From a virus: a stretch of 64,000 nt of DNA. The DNA lies in IMG/VR virus record IMGVR_UViG_3300046170_000148, positions 80,193-144,192 of that record; one strand, 5' to 3'. Shown here in pieces: positions 40,863 through 49,828 of the stretch (positions within the stretch are counted from its first letter, which is position 1; the number at the start of each line of letters is the position of its first letter). Position numbers and translations under genes: made by a program. The notes under the pieces were generated by a model that saw nothing but the letters and a program-made list of their open reading frames with translations, did no database searches and was not told the DNA's origin.

Positions 40863-43315
40863 AGAACATATCCAACTGTGCTTTAGGTTCGGCAGACCAA
40901 CCAACCGCATCGAGGATTGGTTCGAGTGGGTCAAGGAAGGTCTTCTCGAACATTGTCTTATAGTCAATGTATTTATCCAGTGACAGTTCGCGAGGCAAGT
41001 TCACAGGATAAGAGATGACATTCTCCTTGATAGGATTGGGAGTCTTGAGATAGACGAACTTAATCTTCTCACCATTCTTGATAGTCTCATACCGCATACC
41101 TTTGGTGTGGTGATTGAACAACAACGCACCCCGCACATGGATAGGTGTCCCCTTCATGTAGATAGAGTCACGGTCTTTCCACTTGTTAACCGCACTGACC
41201 CCACGAGGGAACGATACATCCTCGGCGGGTAAGGCTGTTGAACTCACTGCGGAAGTTAGAGATAAACTTCTGTGTATCAACCTCAGTCCCCTCGATAATC
41301 ACACGGAAGATTTCTTTGAACTTATCGCGCACGACCATCGGGGTCGATGACTTGACCGCTTCGATACCCATCATCTTGAGTTTGGGTTGTGCATACTGCA
41401 CACCCTCAGAGTTGTGAACATTGAGAATGTATCGTTTCTTTGCAACCCAGATAGCACGGTCAGCAATCACCTCACGACCCATCTCCATACGATTGATGTA
41501 TGCGTTGGTATACTGTGCGAGTTCATCATAAGACTTCTCAAGAACCTTCTCAAAATGTTCACGACAAATCTTGTCAAGAAACTTCACAGGTTCTTTGGGG
41601 TCAAACTTCTTGACCAGTTTAGACATATTGATATAGAGCGAGTCAGTGTCAATGGCAATTACATAGTCATCATCGGTAGAAAGGAGATTATTCATTTCCG
41701 TGTTGACTGCGCGTTCTGCCCATTTGATTGACAACTGACCCGCAAGTGTGATGGACTCCGCGACCCTTTGGTCAAAGTAACGAAACCATCGATTACCCAA
41801 CGCACCATAGAGACTGTTCATGAGGATTTTAATAGCCATCTGTTGGTTGTCGAGTTGAGAGATTTTATTGGAGAGAGACTTGGTAGGTGTCTGTTCGTAT
41901 TCCTGTTGTGCCTCAAGCATCTCCTTCTTGATGACACGGCGTTCACTGTAATACTGACGAATGATACTAGGGATGACACCTTCCTTGTCGTGACGGAAAC
42001 GCACACCCGAAGGGGCAAGTGCATAGTTCTGGTCACGGGGAGTCTGTTGACGCAACATGCGTTCAACCGATGTGTCAGACAGACCATCAACCACAGTCTC
42101 AGGTGACATGTTGTATTGCACAATGATGTTCGGATACAGAGAGTTCAGGTCAAAGGATGTGACCCACTCGTGCGACCCGACTTGGGGGTCTTTTACATAC
42201 CCACCTTCATAGTCACCTTTGGACTTCTCAACCTTCGGGGGAACTGCGACCTTCTGTTGGTTCAACAGACGATACAGGATTGTATCCCAGATAGTTGTAG
42301 TCCCAAGCACGTCCTCATAGTTCACACCACCACGATAGGCCATCGTGAATGCGAGAGTGATGATACCCAACTTCTCTTCCAACTTGTCCACCAGTTCAAC
42401 GTCCTTGATGTTGTAGTCAATAAACTTCTGGTGGTCTTGCTTATAGAGAGTGTGGAGATTACCATACTCTTCATACGATAGTTTGCTCTCACCCAGAACA
42501 ACATTCGCAATGTGGTCGAGTCGATAGGACTCTTGTTGTCCAAGCGTGTTGTAGGTGAACTTACGAAACAAATCAAAGTAGTCAAGTTGTGCGATACCCA
42601 TCAAGTCATAAGTGTCAACATCATTCATGCCAAACTTGTTTGCACGAATTTTACGAGGCGATACCACACCCCACGGAGAGAACTTCTTGACCGACTCCTC
42701 ACCAATCACCTTGCGTGTGCGGTTGACCAGATACGGAATATCAAACTGTTTACTGTTCCAACCAGTCACAACATCAGGTGTCCCGTGGTTAGACCAGTAG
42801 TTCAGGAATGTGAGAAACAAGTCGAGTTCAGACTCACACTTGTTGTAGATAGTATCCTCACGAGGCTCATAGTCACCCAGACCCCACACACGATAGAAGT
42901 CTTCCTTAGATGACTTGGTGCAGATAGAGATGACAGGATAGTCTGCCTTGTCAGGTTCGGGGAATCCCTCATCAGATGCAACCTCGATATCGATTGTGGT
43001 AATCACAATCTGGTTCTGGTCAAACTTGATGTCAGACGGGAAAGTCTCGGCAATGAACTGCGAGACGAAGTTGTTCATCCCATACACATTCACAGTGGGG
43101 ACATGTTGATATTGTTTGATGAAGTCTGTCGCATCGCGCATCGAGTCAAAGGTCATAGGCGCAACAGGTTTACCTTCGAGTGTTCTCCATTCACTCTGAC
43201 CGTTGACAAACAATGTAGGTTTGAAAGGGATGCGTTTCTTGATGCGTTCTGCACCATCGTAACCGCGATACAGAATAGAGTTGCCGTATCGTTCTACGGA
43301 TGTATAAAATTTCAT
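40855..43315 (-). CDS. 43: DNA polymerase gp43 (family B), frameshifted near C-terminus
   Basis: Exonuclease motifs [26 protein letters not shown] and [13 protein letters not shown]. Polymerase motifs [15 protein letters not shown] (A), [12 protein letters not shown] (B), [12 protein letters not shown] (C). The main frame ends in FNSLTRRG. The next frame continues [20 protein letters not shown] and [15 protein letters not shown], ending with clamp-binding-like AQLDMFFA. Removing one of the AA at 41231-41232 gives 819 residues, normal for marine T4-like gp43. Promoter at 43340-43368. Confidence 0.95.
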
Positions 43316-43339
43316 ATTGTAGTCCTCATGATATAATTA

Positions 43340-43368
43340 CATTATACACGAGTGAACGGCATTTGTCA
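43340..43368 (-). promoter_or_regulatory. Early sigma70-type promoter for gp43
   Basis: Minus strand TTGACA, 17-base spacer, TATAAT, about 25 bases before the polymerase ATG. Confidence 0.85.
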
Positions 43369-44151
43369 ATCAATAATTTTGAAATAAGGACTTCTATGCC
43401 AAGGTTTTTTGTAGAGCGTCTTAGATTTTGAACCATAGGTATGTTCTTGTGTAATACCAACCGACTTACTAATAACTTGCGTTGACGGAATTGTAAAACC
43501 ACTTCTGTGTTTCCACACTTTACCTATTCGGTGGTCAGGTCTAAGACTATTGTATATCAAATTTAAGTCACGCGAAGTTGTCCCATAATCAACATTATTA
43601 GAGTGGCCATGTGTCATGAATCGATATCGTTTATCAGAGGGATATCTATCCATATATGTCTTAACCAATCTCTCAACACAACCGAAAGGCCCACCATTGA
43701 GAGGAAACCCTTTGTTCGTTAGTAGGTCATATATTCCTAACGATGCTTCTTTTGAAAACGAGTAACATGACATGAATAGACCAAGATTAGAATAATCTAA
43801 ATCATGTTCTATCGTAAAGTCTAACATCTCTTTGAATCGGTCTTCGTCTAAGAGATATGCATCATGTTCCATTACAAAGAAACGCTCATCGGACTCTGCA
43901 CGTTTTCGTATCATTTCCCAATGAGAGATATCACCAGCTCTTTCAGATGAGGTAGATTCACTACCTACTTGCATCATTGTAAGAAGGGATTTCCAATTAA
44001 ACTTTGATTCTAGTTCACCTATCGTATCAGGTGTATAACACTGAACAAGTTCAATATCAAAGATATTTGTATTTTCCCAAGACTCTAGTGCAATCTCTGT
44101 ATAATTCATAGAAACAGGATTGTTGAAGTCACATAACATATACGCTTTCAT
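43366..44151 (-). CDS. Putative glycosyltransferase, 261 aa
   Basis: MKAYMLCDFNNPVSMNYTEI, then SERAGDISHWEMIRKRAESD and RFFVMEHDAYLLDED. The acidic E-H-D after a hydrophobic strand, preceded by an interacting His-x-x-x-I helix, resembles GT25/GT-A type folds that use DxD-like metal sites. Sugar and acceptor are unknown. It could use UDP-uronates made by the neighbouring genes. Confidence 0.45.
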   Translation of the reverse strand: MKAYMLCDFNNPVSMNYTEIALESWENTNIFDIELVQCYTPDTIGELESKFNWKSLLTMMQVGSESTSSERAGDISHWEMIRKRAESDERFFVMEHDAYLLDEDRFKEMLDFTIEHDLDYSNLGLFMSCYSFSKEASLGIYDLLTNKGFPLNGGPFGCVERLVKTYMDRYPSDKRYRFMTHGHSNNVDYGTTSRDLNLIYNSLRPDHRIGKVWKHRSGFTIPSTQVISKSVGITQEHTYGSKSKTLYKKPWHRSPYFKIID

Positions 44152-44160
44152 ACAAATATA

Positions 44161-44184
44161 TAGGGGGCAGTTTCCCGCCCCCTA
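44161..44184 (-). terminator. Terminator-like hairpin
   Basis: Minus strand TAGGGGGC, loop GGGAAACT, GCCCCCTA, followed by TATATTTG. The stem is perfect, the T-tract weak. It lies after the Hsp20 and mini-protein genes. Confidence 0.6.
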
Positions 44185-44222
44185 CCTGATTTTATAACCA
44201 CGCAATAGTGATTTGTAGCTGA

Positions 44223-44303
44223 TTAGACCAACGCTGAAAGAACGATGCCCATCTCAGCAAACGCCACGGCAAGAATGCCGTAGAGAAAGTTTGAATGTGT
44301 CAT
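44223..44303 (-). CDS. Membrane mini-protein, 26 aa
   Basis: MTHSNFLYGILAVAFAEMGI then VLSALV, one TM helix. A strong GAGGAAATCAAA ribosome site precedes the ATG, 16 bases after the hsp20 stop. Function unknown. Confidence 0.5.
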   Translation of the reverse strand: MTHSNFLYGILAVAFAEMGIVLSALV

Positions 44304-44318
44304 TTTGATTTCCTCGTA

Positions 44319-44735
44319 TTAATCGATATTGATTTGACGAGGCTGCTTCTCTTTAGGGATTTCTAGCTTCAGATTTACTGCGAGAATACCATCCGTAAGA
44401 GAGGCTCCAGTTACTTCGACATACTCTGAGAGACGGAACTGACGTTTGAAGTTACGGGTGGAAATACCACGATGAATAACTTCTCGTCCTTTACTCTCAT
44501 ACTCACCTGTGATAGTGAGAGAACGTTCCTTCTGTTCTACATGGATATGGTCTTGAGTGAATCCTGCAACAGCAACTTCAATAGTGAACTCGTCATCCGA
44601 CTCTTTAATAATATTATGAGGTGGATAGTGGTCATTAGCGTGTTTTGTTGCATACTCTAGTTCATTGAACAAGTGGTCAAAACCAATGAATGCAGATTTA
44701 GGGAATAGTTGTTTACCTACTTTTAAATTAGTCAT
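44319..44735 (-). CDS. Small heat-shock protein (Hsp20)
   Basis: 138 residues with an alpha-crystallin domain: FTIEVAVAGFTQDHIHVEQK, LTITGEYESKG, RNFKRQFRLSEYVEVTGASL, TDGILAVNLKLEIPKEKQPR (the G-I-L-A-V-N/L motif). An ATP-independent holdase chaperone, also found in marine T4-like phages. Early promoter at 44802-44830. Confidence 0.92.
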   Translation of the reverse strand: MTNLKVGKQLFPKSAFIGFDHLFNELEYATKHANDHYPPHNIIKESDDEFTIEVAVAGFTQDHIHVEQKERSLTITGEYESKGREVIHRGISTRNFKRQFRLSEYVEVTGASLTDGILAVNLKLEIPKEKQPRQINID

Positions 44736-44801
44736 GTCTGTTATCTCCTATTTAATTAGCAAGACATATAAGAAGACCCGTTATCGGCATCTTCATTACT
44801 A

Positions 44802-44830
44802 TATATAAGAACTCTGTCCCTGAATGTCAA
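44802..44830 (-). promoter_or_regulatory. Early sigma70-type promoter for hsp20
   Basis: Minus strand TTGACA, 17-base spacer, TATATA, with a 65-base leader. Confidence 0.75.
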
Positions 44831-44839
44831 GGGGTAGTC

Positions 44840-45430
44840 TTAAATAAATGTTGAGGGGTTGCAATCGGAGTCACTCTCAAAGCCAAATGAGAATGTGACT
44901 CGTGAAGCGACAGGTGTGAGTTGATGCCAAGTGTTTCTAGGAATCCAAACGGCATCGCCAGGTTTCATTATTCTGTCTTCATCATTTTCTGTTCGTTTTT
45001 CGGTATATCCAATGCGAATAGGTGTATCACCTATCACCTGAACAAGGAATACGTCCATACTATCCTTATGACGAGGATATGACCCTGTGTATTGACCAAA
45101 CCCACAGAAGGCAATGTTAGTAATCTGCGGCGGGCCTTTTTCATATTCAGATTGACTTTTGGTGGGCGCTCTAGATACGAAGAAGTCTTCCATATCCTTA
45201 AAAATATCTTTAGCGAATTGTGGCGCAGACGGTCTTCTATGAAACGAGTTCATACCAAGACGTTGTTTATCCCTGTTCCAATCATACTCATCATTAGGGT
45301 GAGTATCAACTAGGTGCATAATATCATTCCAAGAATACCTTTCGGTATCAACAGTTGTCCACCAATGACGTTTGTCACGAATTTTTTCAATGTGAGACTC
45401 GAAGTCTATTTGTTTCCATTGTTGTGTCAT
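44840..45430 (-). CDS. JmjC/cupin-like protein, 196 aa
   Basis: PRHKDSMDVFLVQVIGDTPI contains the first cupin His/Asp motif, and MKPGDAVWIPRNTWHQLTPV the second (P-G-D...P...W-H). FSFGFES closes the barrel. Probably a metal-dependent oxygenase or hydroxylase of the cupin/JmjC type. Substrate unknown. Confidence 0.6.
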   Translation of the reverse strand: MTQQWKQIDFESHIEKIRDKRHWWTTVDTERYSWNDIMHLVDTHPNDEYDWNRDKQRLGMNSFHRRPSAPQFAKDIFKDMEDFFVSRAPTKSQSEYEKGPPQITNIAFCGFGQYTGSYPRHKDSMDVFLVQVIGDTPIRIGYTEKRTENDEDRIMKPGDAVWIPRNTWHQLTPVASRVTFSFGFESDSDCNPSTFI

Positions 45431-45439
45431 TTTATTTAA

Positions 45440-45934
45440 TCAGTGGTTACTCCTCAGAAACACGTTATCAGACCGATAGAAACTCATAGATAGTCTCTCA
45501 TCTGTTAGAGGATTTACTTTATGTGTTTTGAAAGCTGGAACATATAAAACATCACCAACATCAAGTTCGAATCGATTATTGCCTTCGATAATCCATTCAG
45601 TTTTTCCTACGAGATTAACACAACAAATTTCCATCGGGTCTGCATGTTCATGTAAACCAGTTCGGGTATAGTCATCCATTGATATGAAGACTGTCGCTTC
45701 TTCCATATTATAACGGTTCATCAATTCGTCAACTATATCAGGTCTATCTTCAGTCAGATTATACAAATAAGCAGAAATAACTTTTACCTTTCTATTGCCA
45801 GCAACATTACTAAGCTTAAAATCTCCCTTTGTTGATAAAATATCCTCGATATAATATTCAGGCAAATCAAGATGTTCGACAATAAAAGGTTCGTCTATTT
45901 GTTCCCGATGTTGTATTTGGGACAGAGTTCCCAT
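45440..45934 (-). CDS. Cupin-domain protein, 164 aa
   Basis: From MGTLSQIQHREQIDEPFIVE. GLHEHADPMEICCVNLVGKT and LDVGDVLYVPAFKTHKVNPL are the two cupin motifs (H-x-H...E, G-D-x-x-x-x-P...H). It sits beside another cupin, so the pair may be functionally linked. The ATG lies inside the 3' end of regA. Confidence 0.6.
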   Translation of the reverse strand: MGTLSQIQHREQIDEPFIVEHLDLPEYYIEDILSTKGDFKLSNVAGNRKVKVISAYLYNLTEDRPDIVDELMNRYNMEEATVFISMDDYTRTGLHEHADPMEICCVNLVGKTEWIIEGNNRFELDVGDVLYVPAFKTHKVNPLTDERLSMSFYRSDNVFLRSNH

Positions 45935-46267
45935 TGGTCTTTTTCCTTGTATCCGATAATCTTGATTTGACGTAACGGGGCGCAATCTTGTGCGACCTCG
46001 TTATTCTGAATCTCAACCAGACCCCAGTCTGATAACAGAGTTGCAATCGTATTGCGGCGTTCTACATCTGTTTGTTCGAGGTTGGCCTTTCTTACCGTCA
46101 AGCATGAACAACTCTTTGAAGTGAACGATATAGTATCGTCCTTGTTTATGCAGGATATGACATGATTGGAATAGTTTGTTTTCGCGTCTGGATGCGACAC
46201 CTATGCGTGTCAGGGTTTCGCGAACTTTGAGGAAGTCATCGGGTTCTGCCAGAGTAATCTCCAACAT
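45895..46267 (-). CDS. regA: Translational repressor RegA, frameshifted
   Basis: Starts MLEITLAEPDDFLKVRETLT, then SCHILHKQGRYYIVHFKELF, the highly conserved RegA core that binds mRNA near start codons and lowers early translation. The frame breaks at DGKKGQPR. The next frame continues ANLEQTDVERRNTIATLLSD and KEKDQWELCPKYNIG. Removing one of the CC at 46086-46087 gives 123 residues, T4-like in length (122). Order 44-62-regA-43 matches T4, with extra genes inserted. Confidence 0.93.
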
Positions 46268-46292
46268 GTTCACAGGACTCCATGATACTAAG

Positions 46293-46661
46293 TTACTTTC
46301 TTCCACCTTTACTCACCTTTTCTTTTAATTTTTGTAGTTGAGTAGGTGAGAGGATGGCGAGAGCTTGTTGTGCTTTCTCATTACTGTATCCATAATACTC
46401 TTTCACCACATCAACGTCATTATGTGTTTCGGGTTTTGCCCATTTAGAGAAACGTTTCCGTTTCCTAACCATATTTATAAGAAATTGATATTGTAGACGG
46501 TTGTCTAGGTGGTGATACCGATTCATCTCATTTGCGAGAACAACGGTGTCAGAGAAGTAGGAAAGACTGCGATTGACCATAAAACCATTGTAGGTCTTCT
46601 CGTCTTCCATCACATCTTTCTTAGAGTAGTTTATAGAGGTTACATAATCAAAGGGGTTCAT
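46293..46661 (-). CDS. 62: Clamp-loader small subunit gp62 (marine T4-like type)
   Basis: 122 residues: MNPFDYVTSINYSKKDVMED, NRSLSYFSDTVVLANEMNRY, FLINMVRKRKRFSKWAKPET and VKEYYGYSNEKAQQAL. This short gp62 form is characteristic of marine T4-like phages (T4 gp62 is 187). Forms the loader with gp44. Driven from the promoter at 46685-46713, in the end of cd. Confidence 0.85.
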   Translation of the reverse strand: MNPFDYVTSINYSKKDVMEDEKTYNGFMVNRSLSYFSDTVVLANEMNRYHHLDNRLQYQFLINMVRKRKRFSKWAKPETHNDVDVVKEYYGYSNEKAQQALAILSPTQLQKLKEKVSKGGRK

Positions 46662-47102
46662 TCAAATCTCCAGTTGTTCAAGTAGTATATCACATTGTTT
46701 AAGGAAAGTCAATCCTTTGTTGTCTCGATATCCATGTCCGTATACAACTCTGGATATACCGGCTTGATAGATAAGTTTTGCACAGTGGATGCAAGGGGCG
46801 CATGTTGTGTAGAGCGTTGAACCCTCCGCCGACTCTGATGACTTCGCAACTTTTGCAATCGCATTTGTCTCCGCATGAAGAACCTCTTCTTTAGTTATAG
46901 GCATATTACCATACTCATCGGTGGTCTCACATTTGTTTGTCCAACCCGAAGGCATACCATTATACCCAATGGAAATTATTCGATTATCTTTTACTAATAC
47001 TGCTCCGACTTGGAGTCTTTTTGCGGAAGATAGTTTACCATATACTTCCGCGACCTTCATGTGTGATTTGTCCCACTTATCCAAAGAGTGTATCCTTTTC
47101 AT
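46662..47102 (-). CDS. cd: dCMP deaminase
   Basis: 146 residues from MKRIHSLDKWDKSHMKVAEV. VLHAETNAIAKVAK (HAE) and TLYTTCAPCIHCAKLIYQAG (PCxxC) form the zinc site, and GYNGMPSGWTNKCE the substrate loop. Produces dUMP for ThyX. Stop and gp62 ATG abut. Confidence 0.92.
   Translation of the reverse strand: MKRIHSLDKWDKSHMKVAEVYGKLSSAKRLQVGAVLVKDNRIISIGYNGMPSGWTNKCETTDEYGNMPITKEEVLHAETNAIAKVAKSSESAEGSTLYTTCAPCIHCAKLIYQAGISRVVYGHGYRDNKGLTFLKQCDILLEQLEI
46685..46713 (-). promoter_or_regulatory. Early promoter for gp62-regA
   Basis: Minus strand TTGACT, 17-base spacer, TATACT, inside the last codons of cd. Confidence 0.65.
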
Positions 47103-47316
47103 AATCTTCGCGGAAATCAAATTCCATTTGAACTGGTATCCATTCACCATCTATGTTTACAACATTCATAATTTCATGTTGTGGTTCTTCTTTATATGGC
47201 GCAACTAATACAACAAAATCTCCAGTTTCTTTACAAATTCTGTTTCCGAAATCATCATATTCCCATGAACGTTCCTCTGGAATATGGTCGTGTTTGCCTG
47301 GCTTTATATATTTCAT
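47077..47316 (-). CDS. Small acidic protein, 79 aa
   Basis: From MKYIKPGKHDHIPEERSWEY, then YDDFGNRICKETGDFVVLVA and FDFREDYEKDTLFG. Possibly a small beta-domain. The 3' end overlaps cd by 26 bases. Function unknown. Confidence 0.5.
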   Translation of the reverse strand: MKYIKPGKHDHIPEERSWEYDDFGNRICKETGDFVVLVAPYKEEPQHEIMNVVNIDGEWIPVQMEFDFREDYEKDTLFG

Positions 47317-47318
47317 AT

Positions 47319-47519
47319 TTACCCCCAATGTCTGATTACGCCTGCGATAATGAAAAAGCAAGTCAACCAATTGACTAACTGAAGCACTACCTTTATATAT
47401 AATCCTCGTCTCGCCTGCCGCATAGTTAGGACAGGAACTTTTGGTTCGTCTTCATCCGTCCTACCAATATGATAGTCAAGTGACCGAGCGAGTATCTTTT
47501 CCCAAGTCTTGTATTCCAT
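47319..47519 (-). CDS. Small membrane protein, 66 aa
   Basis: A charged N-terminal half (ILARSLDYHIGRTDEDEPKV) and a C-terminal TM helix (VLQLVNWLTCFFIIAGVIRH). The pattern Q-L-V-N-W-x-T-C-F-F-I-I-A-G is, from memory, seen in other marine T4-like phages. Function unknown. The ATG shares a base with the upstream stop. Confidence 0.55.
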   Translation of the reverse strand: MEYKTWEKILARSLDYHIGRTDEDEPKVPVLTMRQARRGLYIKVVLQLVNWLTCFFIIAGVIRHWG

Positions 47520-47878
47520 TACCTAACCCACTTCTGCCAAATCATCTTCAACGATGACTTGAGTGTTCTGTCACCATAGGTGCAAGTAATCTTTTTCATC
47601 GGAGAGCGTGTCATCCAAGACAATAGGAAGACAGGGAGAGTGAACCCACCGTCCCAGTGGTATGCGACATACGGGATTCTATGACTCATGTAACCACTCA
47701 CCAGACCCGCCGAGATGCATCCTATCTTGATGCCTTTGAACTTAGACCTACGATAATACGAGTTGAGATACCATCCCTGTTCACGCCATTTTGTTCTGAC
47801 GATACTACAGGGATGCACTTCATTATACTTACCTTTTGGTGTATGCTCAGAGGTAAAGAAGTAGTATCTCTCAATCAT
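47519..47878 (-). CDS. Unknown protein with membrane-like segment, 119 aa
   Basis: From MIERYYFFTSEHTPKGKYNE. A hydrophobic stretch (GCISAGLVSGYM, then FTLPVFLLSWMT) and many aromatic and basic residues. The start was chosen because it overlaps the mini-gene stop (TAATG). Function unknown. Confidence 0.45.
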   Translation of the reverse strand: MIERYYFFTSEHTPKGKYNEVHPCSIVRTKWREQGWYLNSYYRRSKFKGIKIGCISAGLVSGYMSHRIPYVAYHWDGGFTLPVFLLSWMTRSPMKKITCTYGDRTLKSSLKMIWQKWVR

Positions 47879-47946
47879 TATTCGGAATCCATCCACAACC
47901 CAAACAACACTACAGAGAAGAAACCAATTACTACTAACCACCCCAT
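47878..47946 (-). CDS. Membrane mini-protein, 22 aa
   Basis: MGWLVVIGFFSVVLFGLWMD then SE. Nested exactly between neighbours by TAATG overlap, with 13 bases overlapping the preceding mini-gene. Very short, so treat as probable only. Confidence 0.35.
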   Translation of the reverse strand: MGWLVVIGFFSVVLFGLWMDSE

Positions 47947-48005
47947 AACGAGATAATTCCTACACCGAAAAAGATTACCCAGAATGTTATTGCTTCTTTA
48001 TTCAT
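47934..48005 (-). CDS. Membrane mini-protein, 23 aa
   Basis: MNKEAITFWVIFFGVGIISL then WGG. The ATG sits in the stop region of the upstream membrane protein (CATGAATAAAG). A single hydrophobic helix. Probable gene by nesting and composition. Confidence 0.4.
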   Translation of the reverse strand: MNKEAITFWVIFFGVGIISLWGG

Positions 48006-48291
48006 GTTCACCATCCGTGCGGCCGCGCAAGTTAGTGAATGCATTAGGCGTTCTCTGAGCCTCTGCATAAGTGCCGACCGTAACAGCTAGTGCTGCTAAG
48101 ATTGCAATGTGACCAACAGCAGAAGCTAGAAAGCCAGTCCAACTACCAATCATAATACTGAAAGCGACGACCCACATCCATGCTAAGATTTGTAGAATCA
48201 TATGTCGTGTATTGACATCGGGGATATTTTTAAGTGGACTCATATCGTGACTAAAGATATAGTTCCAACTATCATGAATATACTTTTGCAT
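47998..48291 (-). CDS. Membrane protein with three hydrophobic segments, 97 aa
   Basis: From MQKYIHDSWNYIFSHDMSPL. TM segments ILQILAWMWVVAFSIMIGSW, TGFLASAVGHIAILAALAVT, then a polar tail (RTPNAFTNLRGRTDG). Resembles conserved small membrane proteins of marine T4-like phages. Function unknown. Confidence 0.5.
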   Translation of the reverse strand: MQKYIHDSWNYIFSHDMSPLKNIPDVNTRHMILQILAWMWVVAFSIMIGSWTGFLASAVGHIAILAALAVTVGTYAEAQRTPNAFTNLRGRTDGEHE

Positions 48292-48539
48292 TATAGTTCC
48301 TCCACTTTCATCCATTCTTCGCCATCATCATGAGTTTCTTCGTCATAGATATCATATTCTAAATCGTCGAACATCTCACGGATAAGGTCATGTGTCTCAT
48401 TATCAACACCAAAGTCGGGGTCTTCGATAAACTTCAAAATCTGTTCAGCAGTTAGTTCCCACTCATCGAGAATCTCTTGACTGATATCAAACTCTTTTAC
48501 AACATATTCTTTTATAAATTCGGTTTTTCTAATTTGCAT
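48291..48539 (-). CDS. Small very acidic protein, 82 aa
   Basis: From MQIRKTEFIKEYVVKEFDIS. Strongly acidic second half (MFDDLEYDIYDEETHDDGEE). It could be a DNA-mimic-type inhibitor, but this is speculation from charge alone. The ATG overlaps the gp44 stop (TAATG). Confidence 0.45.
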   Translation of the reverse strand: MQIRKTEFIKEYVVKEFDISQEILDEWELTAEQILKFIEDPDFGVDNETHDLIREMFDDLEYDIYDEETHDDGEEWMKVEEL

Positions 48540-49477
48540 TATACATACTCCACATTTGCCATACACTCTGTAAGGCAGGCTACTAAGTTCAGTTCGTGGT
48601 CTGCAACAAACGCATTCTTGTATTGGTAATCAGCAAGAATGAGAATGAGTTGCGGAACACTCTCTGGTTTCACATGACCTTCCACACTGTCATATACACC
48701 ACGGAAGATTGATGCGGGTTCAAGGTCGATATTGTTTACGACCCACTGACGCATCTTCTTGAAGTCTTTATCCTTCAAATGTTTATACAGGTCACTGTAT
48801 TTACTGTTGTCCTCAACGATAACCTCAGTAGTGATACTACCACCGATACTGCCTCGTTGCAGTTCGTTCAGTCCCCTACGAAAGTCAGGGAAGTGTTTCA
48901 TCACCAGATTAGCAACGACCTTACCATTGAACTCAACATCCTCTTTGACGAGGATGTCACGACACCGTTGGAAGAACTGTTGTCCCAGTGTCGCACGGTC
49001 TTGATTGGTTTTGACGTTGAACTCATACACACCGCACCGTGAGTGTAGGGGTTCGATGACACGGTTCTTGAAGTTACATGTCAGAATGAACCGACAGTTC
49101 TGTGAGAACTCTTCGATGAACCCACGCAGGGCTGGTTGTGTAGATTGGGGATTGAGGTAGTCTGCCTCGTCAAGGATAACAACTTTGTATCCACCTGACA
49201 GAGAGACAGATGATGCGAACTGTTTAATCTTACCACGCAGGGTGTCGATATTACCTTCTTCCGAACCATTGATTACAATATAATCCAGACCCAGTTCATT
49301 ACAGATTGCACGAGCAACCGTGGTCTTACCCAGACCAGCAGTCCCCGTGAATAACATGTTGGGTATCTCACCAGAGTCAACAATCTTCTGAAAGGTCTCT
49401 TTCAGTTCACTTGGTAGGATAGTTTCTTGGACGGTTTTAGGGCGATACTTCTCGACCCAGAGGAATTCATTACTCAT
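48539..49477 (-). CDS. 44: Clamp-loader large subunit gp44
   Basis: 312 residues. MSNEFLWVEKYRPKTVQETI start, Walker A MLFTGTAGLGKTTVARAI, Walker B VVILDEADYL, SRC motif PLHSRCGVYEF. AAA+ ATPase that opens the gp45 clamp with gp62. Promoter at 49500-49528 about 22 bases upstream. Confidence 0.95.
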   Translation of the reverse strand: MSNEFLWVEKYRPKTVQETILPSELKETFQKIVDSGEIPNMLFTGTAGLGKTTVARAICNELGLDYIVINGSEEGNIDTLRGKIKQFASSVSLSGGYKVVILDEADYLNPQSTQPALRGFIEEFSQNCRFILTCNFKNRVIEPLHSRCGVYEFNVKTNQDRATLGQQFFQRCRDILVKEDVEFNGKVVANLVMKHFPDFRRGLNELQRGSIGGSITTEVIVEDNSKYSDLYKHLKDKDFKKMRQWVVNNIDLEPASIFRGVYDSVEGHVKPESVPQLILILADYQYKNAFVADHELNLVACLTECMANVEYV

Positions 49478-49499
49478 ACTTTCTCCATAATAAAAAACA

Positions 49500-49528
49500 A
49501 TAGTAACACATTATAATGTGTTTGTCAA
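49500..49528 (-). promoter_or_regulatory. Early sigma70-type promoter for gp44
   Basis: Minus strand TTGACA, 17-base spacer, TACTAT. The spacer holds the palindrome ACACATTATAATGTGT, a possible operator. It starts 1 base after the terminator T-run. Confidence 0.85.
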
Positions 49529-49529
49529 G

Positions 49530-49604
49530 AAAAAAGTGGAGTGAGCGGAAAGGAGACGCTCACTCCACCCCATAAGTCGGCGGAAAGGAGACGCCTAGAC
49601 TTAT
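49530..49604 (-). terminator. Tandem hairpins with identical loops, terminator
   Basis: Two consecutive stem-loops carry the same loop (TCTCCTTTC on the minus strand, with flanking GCG/CGC). The promoter-distal one has a perfect 12-bp stem GTGGAGTGAGCG/CGCTCACTCCAC followed by T6, a strong rho-independent terminator. The other (49572-49604) pairs ATAAGTC-GGCG and contains the stop codon of the 75-residue gene. Confidence 0.85.
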
Positions 49605-49828
49605 TCTTCGTCTTCATCCAAACTCTGAGAAGATTGATACTCCTCACAGATTTGAACGATTTGCACCGCTTGGTCACGCAACTGGCCAATGGTCGAAAGT
49701 TCTTCACCTTTGAAACCGCCGCGCTGAACGACAGTATCAACCACGGCGACAGTAGAACGAGCGACACGATTACCAAGTTCGTAAATTGCGGTATGGTCTT
49801 CTTGCGGTGTTTTATCTTTTGCCATCAT
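49601..49828 (-). CDS. Conserved small protein between gp45 and gp44, 75 aa
   Basis: MMAKDKTPQEDHTAIYELGN, then RVARSTVAVVDTVVQRGGFK and LRDQAVQIVQICEEYQ. Helical and acidic, conserved-looking in marine T4-like phages. The position next to the clamp recalls T4 rpbA, but length and sequence do not match it. Function unknown. The start overlaps the gp45 stop. Confidence 0.55.
   Translation of the reverse strand: MMAKDKTPQEDHTAIYELGNRVARSTVAVVDTVVQRGGFKGEELSTIGQLRDQAVQIVQICEEYQSSQSLDEDEE

Noticed and set aside
49601-49828. RpbA assignment for the gene next to gp45
   Set aside because: Position is suggestive, but length and sequence do not match T4 RpbA.
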